Shown here one piece after another: positions 34,929 to 37,448 of a DNA stretch of 37,448 nucleotides. Made by a program: the position numbers and the translations under genes. The notes under the pieces were generated by a model. That model had not been told where the DNA came from, made no database searches, and saw only the letters and a program-made list of their open reading frames with translations. The DNA is from QZKY01 sp964488675 (lineage in GTDB: Bacteria; Pseudomonadota; Gammaproteobacteria; Burkholderiales; Burkholderiaceae_D), in contig CAZAWA010000010.1 in the NCBI GenBank assembly GCA_964488675.1, forward strand, positions 1 to 37,448, read 5' to 3'. The first letter of the stretch is position 1; every line of letters starts with the position of its first letter.

Positions 34929-35216
34929 TCAGTTTGCCTGGCGCATCAGGTAACTGATCAGGAATAGCAGCAACCCGATGTTGATCGGCATGTTCAGCCC
35001 TCTGACGGGGTATTTGAAGGCAAAGGTGAAATTCACCGCCGCCCAGCCGGTCCACAACAACACCCCGGCCACACCACGCAGCAATTCGTGCCAGGATTGG
35101 TGGTTAACCAGCACCGTCAGGCTATAGGCGGCCAGCGCCAGACAAAAAAAGCCCAGGAATAGCCTGACGCTTTTCCGATCAAAGAACTCCCGAAGAGATT
35201 TGAGTGGTGATGACAT
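34929..35216 (-). CDS. Small membrane protein of unknown function
   Basis: A 95-residue protein with three probable transmembrane segments: residues 20-38 (FLGFFCLALAAYSLTVLV), 45-66 (LLRGVAGVLLWTGWAAV) and 76-91 (PINIGLLLFLISYLM). The short N-terminus before the first helix is basic. GGA lies five bases before ATG 35216. Its stop is directly against the msrA stop, convergent. No family is recognised. Confidence 0.65.
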   Translation of the reverse strand: MSSPLKSLREFFDRKSVRLFLGFFCLALAAYSLTVLVNHQSWHELLRGVAGVLLWTGWAAVNFTFAFKYPVRGLNMPINIGLLLFLISYLMRQAN

Positions 35217-35550
35217 GGATTCCAGAATGCAGTCGTTGGCGTTGAGACTTCACAAATACAAGGCCCGCCATGTTATCAGCAACTGACCTGGCGATGAAGC
35301 GTCAGAGCCGGTGCATCATGCGCCTTTTTTGCCAATACTCCCCCCTAGTAAAACTATTCCGGCTCACCCAGCATGGCTGGTCGCGATATTTACTCATATA
35401 CTCCCTGAAATTAGCACATTTCATGCAAAAAAAACCGCCTGTTTTTCCATAAAGCCGGCATTGTTATGACTTGAAACCGTCAAAATTGCCCTTTGCGGTG
35501 CTAATATTAACGCGACGCGTTATTATCAACCTTTAACGAAAGGGGCTGAC
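35217..35550. other. 334-bp intergenic region with no convincing gene
   Basis: This stretch lies between the divergent small membrane protein and higA. The only plus-strand frame of note (35270-35452) has no ribosome-binding site and no family resemblance. Nothing resembles a HigB/RelE toxin, which normally precedes higA. The right end carries the palindromic operator at 35503-35527. Eight A residues at about 35425-35432 are followed by no good hairpin. Confidence 0.5.
35503..35527. promoter_or_regulatory. Palindromic operator upstream of higA
   Basis: AACGCG-A-CGCGTT (35509-35521) is a perfect inverted repeat around A35515. The arms extend to 12 bases each with 10 of 12 pairs matching. It lies 24 bp before the higA start and includes TAATAT, a possible -10. 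HigA-type antitoxins repress their own promoter through such palindromes, so autoregulation is likely. Confidence 0.55.
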
Positions 35551-35838
35551 ATGACACAACATCCGGGAGAAATCCTCAACTCCGACTTCCTGCAAGCGCT
35601 CAACCTAAGCCAGTACGCGCTGGCCAAAGCCATTGGTGTGCCGCCGCGCCGCATCAATGAAATCGTCAAGGGCACGCGTGCCATTACGGCGGATACCGCG
35701 CTACGGCTGGGAGCCTATTTCAGCGTGTCCGAGTTTTACTGGCTGGAATTGCAAAACCAGCATGATGCCAGCCGCGGGCGCAAGGCCATTGCGAAAGAAC
35801 TGGCCAAAATCCAGCCTTATGGAGTCGGCCTGGCCTGA
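35551..35838 (+). CDS. higA: HigA-type helix-turn-helix antitoxin/regulator, solitary
   Basis: A 95-residue Xre-family protein. The opening HPGEILNSDFLQALNLS is the HigA/VapI signature. The helix-turn-helix follows (LAKAIGVPPRRINEIVKG, about residues 24-41), then TADTALRLGAYFSVSEFYWLEL. AAAGGGG lies six bases before the ATG. The RelE-like toxin higB normally comes just upstream, but none is seen there, and the downstream neighbour hicA converges with only 12 bp between stops. It may be an orphan regulator or the remnant of a toxin-antitoxin pair. Confidence 0.9.
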   Translation: MTQHPGEILNSDFLQALNLSQYALAKAIGVPPRRINEIVKGTRAITADTALRLGAYFSVSEFYWLELQNQHDASRGRKAIAKELAKIQPYGVGLA

Positions 35839-35850
35839 TAAAACTGCGGG

Positions 35851-36054
35851 CTAGTACTCACGCGGAAATTTTGCCGCCTTGAGGATGGCATTGGCCGTGT
35901 GGCGCGACTTGCATTGGCGGGGAAGGGAGATGAAGGTGGCGTAATTCCGCCAGATCTCGTGCTTGCTGTCAGGCGACTGCATGACGAATTCAAAGTCGGC
36001 CATTCTCAGGTAGCCAATCAGCTTGCTGCAATAGACGCTGAAATTCTCGTTCAT
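35851..36054 (-). CDS. HicA-like toxin (putative mRNA interferase)
   Basis: A 67-residue protein with the HicA dsRBD-like pattern. An N-terminal helix (YCSKLIGYLRMADF) is followed by the catalytic-loop segment SPDSKHEIW, with His32 as the likely catalytic histidine, and then ISLPRQCKSRHTANAILKAA. That end closely matches the 'SRHTANAIL' type of HicA proteins. The usual GSH is changed to DSKH, which may affect activity. ATG 36054 overlaps the hicB-like stop as ATGA, which supports both genes. HicA toxins cleave mRNA. A frame extended to GTG 36066 is less likely. Confidence 0.75.
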   Translation of the reverse strand: MNENFSVYCSKLIGYLRMADFEFVMQSPDSKHEIWRNYATFISLPRQCKSRHTANAILKAAKFPREY

Positions 36055-36320
36055 GCCGAAGGCCACGCCACCACTGGCAGCGCGGGGTTCTTGCCGCGAA
36101 CGCAGAGCTTGACCAGATCGCGCACCACGCGCTCCACCTCGACCTTGAGCTCATCCATCGTGTCCGCCTCGCACACCAGACCAGCCATGTTTTTGCTGGT
36201 GGCGACAAACACGCCTGCCTCGTCGTCGTGAAGGACATCGATCCTGATCACCTGCCGACGGCCGAACCGCGCCAATATCGACCAGAGCGGATATTCAAAC
36301 CAGAACATTTTCGTTTGCAT
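36051..36320 (-). CDS. HicB-like antitoxin (DUF1902 type)
   Basis: An 89-residue protein. The C-terminal 60 residues match DUF1902/HicB-like antitoxins: VIRIDVLHDDEAGVFVATS, then MAGLVCEADTMDELKVEVE and the helix VVRDLVKL. ATG 36320 has GGA six bases upstream and is preferred. ATG 36371 and ATG 36308 are also in frame. It precedes the toxin gene, the reverse of the classical hicA-hicB order but common for this antitoxin type. It is divergent from the flavin reductase gene. Confidence 0.72.
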   Translation of the reverse strand: MQTKMFWFEYPLWSILARFGRRQVIRIDVLHDDEAGVFVATSKNMAGLVCEADTMDELKVEVERVVRDLVKLCVRGKNPALPVVAWPSA

Positions 36321-36401
36321 GCGAATCCAGACCGTATTCGGGAAAACCGTTGGACATTTTAGCGCAACCATACTTTTCAGCGGCTGGCTCGCCCTCAATA
36401 A

Positions 36402-36428
36402 CCAGGCGCATATGCAACAATGCGCTGG
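36402..36428 (+). promoter_or_regulatory. Hairpin in the leader of the flavin reductase gene
   Basis: CCAGGCGCAT at 36402-36411 can pair with ATGCGCTGG at 36420-36428: nine base pairs with one bulged G and an eight-base loop. It ends only a few bases before the AAAGGAGG ribosome-binding site. It could be a translational control element, a transcription-factor palindrome or an mRNA-stabilising stem. No U tract follows, so it is not a terminator. Confidence 0.4.
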
Positions 36429-36446
36429 AGAAAAAGGAGGTAATGC

Positions 36447-36983
36447 ATGAAAAAAAGAAAATTTCCCCTCGCCAAAGTCTACAGCCTGCTCCAGTCTGGC
36501 CCGACCGTCATGGTTTCCACCGCACGGAAAGACAAAGCCAATGTCATGACGATGTCGTGGCACATGATGATGGAATTCGAACCGCCGCTGGTGGGCTGCA
36601 TCATCAGCGAGCAAAACTATTCATTCGAACTTCTGAAAAAATCGAAGGAATGCGTCATCAACATCCCGACGGTCGAACTGGCCGAAAAGACCGTGCGTTG
36701 CGGAAACATGTCGGGACGCAATCAGGACAAGTTCCAGAAGCTGGGGCTGACGCCGGTTCCCGCTTCCATCGTGAACGCGCCACTGGTGGCGGAGTGCTAT
36801 GCCAATCTGGAATGCAAGGTGGTCGATACCCGCATGATGAACAAGTACAACATGTTCGTGCTGGAGGTGGTGCAGGCGTGGGTTGCGCCGACGAAGGAAA
36901 AACCCAGAACCATCCATCACCTGGGCGGCGGCGAGTTTCTGGTGGGTGGCATGACAGTTAGTCACCGCTCGAAAATGAAATAA
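36447..36983 (+). CDS. Flavin reductase-like domain protein (flavoredoxin type)
   Basis: A 178-residue protein of the FMN-binding split-barrel flavin reductase family. The segment TVMVSTARKDKANVMTMSW is the FMN-binding start. FEPPLVGCIISEQNYS and ECVINIPTVELA follow, then the late HLGGGEFLVGG typical of flavoredoxin-like proteins. AAGGAGG ahead of ATG 36447 gives a very strong start; an overlapping ATG four bases earlier is out of frame. The protein likely binds FMN and transfers electrons; the partner is unknown. Confidence 0.88.
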   Translation: MKKRKFPLAKVYSLLQSGPTVMVSTARKDKANVMTMSWHMMMEFEPPLVGCIISEQNYSFELLKKSKECVINIPTVELAEKTVRCGNMSGRNQDKFQKLGLTPVPASIVNAPLVAECYANLECKVVDTRMMNKYNMFVLEVVQAWVAPTKEKPRTIHHLGGGEFLVGGMTVSHRSKMK

Positions 36984-37028
36984 TTTCGCCCCGGAATCCT
37001 GCTCAGGCAATCCCGCACCAAGAATCCG

Positions 37029-37057
37029 ATGGCGCACAAGAGCGGCTCGGCTATACT
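37029..37057 (+). promoter_or_regulatory. Candidate promoter of the YdcH-family gene
   Basis: TATACT at 37052-37057 is a good -10, with ATGGCG at 37029-37034 as a weak -35 at exactly 17-bp spacing. It lies 30 bp before the start at 37087. Judged by eye. Confidence 0.4.
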
Positions 37058-37086
37058 GTGCCTGACCCATTCAGCAAGGAGGCCAC

Positions 37087-37305
37087 ATGTTTCCAGAGCA
37101 CCGCGACCTGATCGCCCAACTGCGCCAAAGCGATCACTATTTCAAGAGGTTGTTCGATCAGCATAATGACCTTGACCATCGCATTAAAAACATCGAAAGC
37201 GGCAATGCGCAAGGCACCAAGGGAGATCTGACCAAATTAAAAAAGCAGAAGCTGGCTATCAAGGACGAAATATACGATGTCATCAAGCGGGAAAAGGGTA
37301 AATAA
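37087..37305 (+). CDS. YdcH family protein (DUF465)
   Basis: A 72-residue protein with the DUF465 pattern: FPEHRDLIAQLRQSDHYF, then LFDQHNDLDHRIKNIE, and a Lys-rich helix (LKKQKLAIKDEIYDVIKR). It is predicted to be an all-helical coiled coil. AAGGAGG precedes the ATG. The function of the family is not established. It probably has its own promoter. Confidence 0.88.
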   Translation: MFPEHRDLIAQLRQSDHYFKRLFDQHNDLDHRIKNIESGNAQGTKGDLTKLKKQKLAIKDEIYDVIKREKGK

Positions 37306-37340
37306 CATCAGAGTGTGCAGGACAAAGCGGCCCCGGAAAG

Positions 37341-37367
37341 AAAAAAAGCCCCAATGTTCAGGGCTTT
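37341..37367 (-). terminator. Rho-independent terminator of the tRNA-Ser gene
   Basis: On the minus strand, AAAGCCC (37367-37361) pairs with GGGCTTT (37351-37345), with a loop of nine bases, and runs into a seven-T tract (37347-37341). It lies 27 bases downstream of the tRNA CCA end. On the plus strand the hairpin is not followed by T residues, so it does not serve the YdcH gene. Confidence 0.75.
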
Positions 37368-37393
37368 GATTCTGCAGCAAGCGCGAAGCTTTC

Positions 37394-37448
37394 TGGCGGA
37401 GAGGGTGGGATTTGAACCCACGGTAGGTTTGCACCTACGCCTGATTTC
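37394..37448 (-). tRNA. tRNA-Ser, 3' part (5' part beyond the window)
   Basis: Read on the minus strand, the visible 55 bases hold the tail of the anticodon loop (GAAA) and the 3' anticodon stem. They continue with a long variable arm with a GTAGGT/ACCTAC stem, the T arm with GGTTCAAATCC, and the acceptor end CTCTCC-G-CCA with encoded CCA. The long variable arm and discriminator G indicate serine rather than leucine. GAAA after the missing bases fits anticodons of the NGA series (UGA, GGA or CGA). The anticodon itself is not fully in the window. Confidence 0.85.

Noticed and set aside
35270..35452. 60-codon frame before higA as a possible HigB toxin
   Set aside because: The translation lacks any RelE/HigB pattern, and there is no ribosome-binding site.
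36302..36446. FMN riboswitch before the flavin reductase gene
   Set aside because: The region is too short for the multi-helix RFN element, and none of its conserved blocks are visible. Only a single hairpin is present.
1..37448. CRISPR array, prophage or insertion sequence
   Set aside because: No regularly spaced repeats, integrase, transposase or phage structural genes were recognised on either strand.

Overview
The window looks like chromosomal DNA of a betaproteobacterium, probably Burkholderiales or a close relative. This rests on gene content and order: tig-clpP-clpX; radC divergent from ispH; and a yebC-purD-nadD-rsfS-rlmH-maf-rng string. Housekeeping genes are moderately GC-rich. The block at about 12.0-20.2 kb is visibly richer in A+T. 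No phage, insertion sequence or CRISPR array was seen.

Layout. (1) 1-5.8 kb: the proteostasis operon tig-clpP-clpX (minus strand; clpX runs off the left edge), radC, ispH and glk. (2) 5.9-11.8 kb: a tight plus-strand run of yebC, purD, nadD, rsfS, rlmH, maf and rng, with 4-bp overlaps at rlmH/maf and maf/rng. (3) 12.0-22.7 kb: a cell-surface glycan block. It has one plus-strand methyltransferase, then minus-strand genes for a WaaZ-like protein, a second methyltransferase, an acyltransferase-3/SGNH protein, an FkbM methyltransferase, UDP-glucose dehydrogenase, a GT2 glycosyltransferase, MsbA and a further glycosyltransferase. (4) 22.9-27.9 kb: dnaE and a RhlE-type helicase. (5) 28.0-33.5 kb: a five-gene minus-strand operon. 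It holds the radical SAM protein ArsS, a membrane VTT-domain/mercuric-reductase-like fusion, two small glycosyltransferase-like proteins of the TIGR04283 and TIGR04282 types, and a flavoprotein related to the oxidoreductase half of SelD fusions. The last three junctions are 4-bp ATGA overlaps. (6) 33.7-37.4 kb: exported MsrB and MsrA, a small membrane protein, a solitary HigA-type regulator with a palindromic operator, a HicB/HicA-type pair, a flavin reductase-like protein, a YdcH-family protein, and the 3' part of a tRNA-Ser with its terminator on the minus strand.

How the genes fit together. The glycan block could supply UDP-glucuronate (Ugd), extend and decorate a lipid-linked or LPS-type glycan (glycosyltransferases, methyltransferases, acyltransferase) and flip lipid A-core (MsbA). 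The ArsS operon is the most interesting system here. Its gene families are named for arsenosugar biosynthesis, but no arsM-like arsenite methyltransferase is present in the window. It carries two flavoprotein oxidoreductases, one tethered to the membrane, whose roles are not established. The adjacent divergent msrB-msrA pair suggests an extracytoplasmic redox-repair theme.

All calls come from reading the sequence and from knowledge of the families. No database search was run, and start codons are judged from ribosome-binding sites and overlaps.
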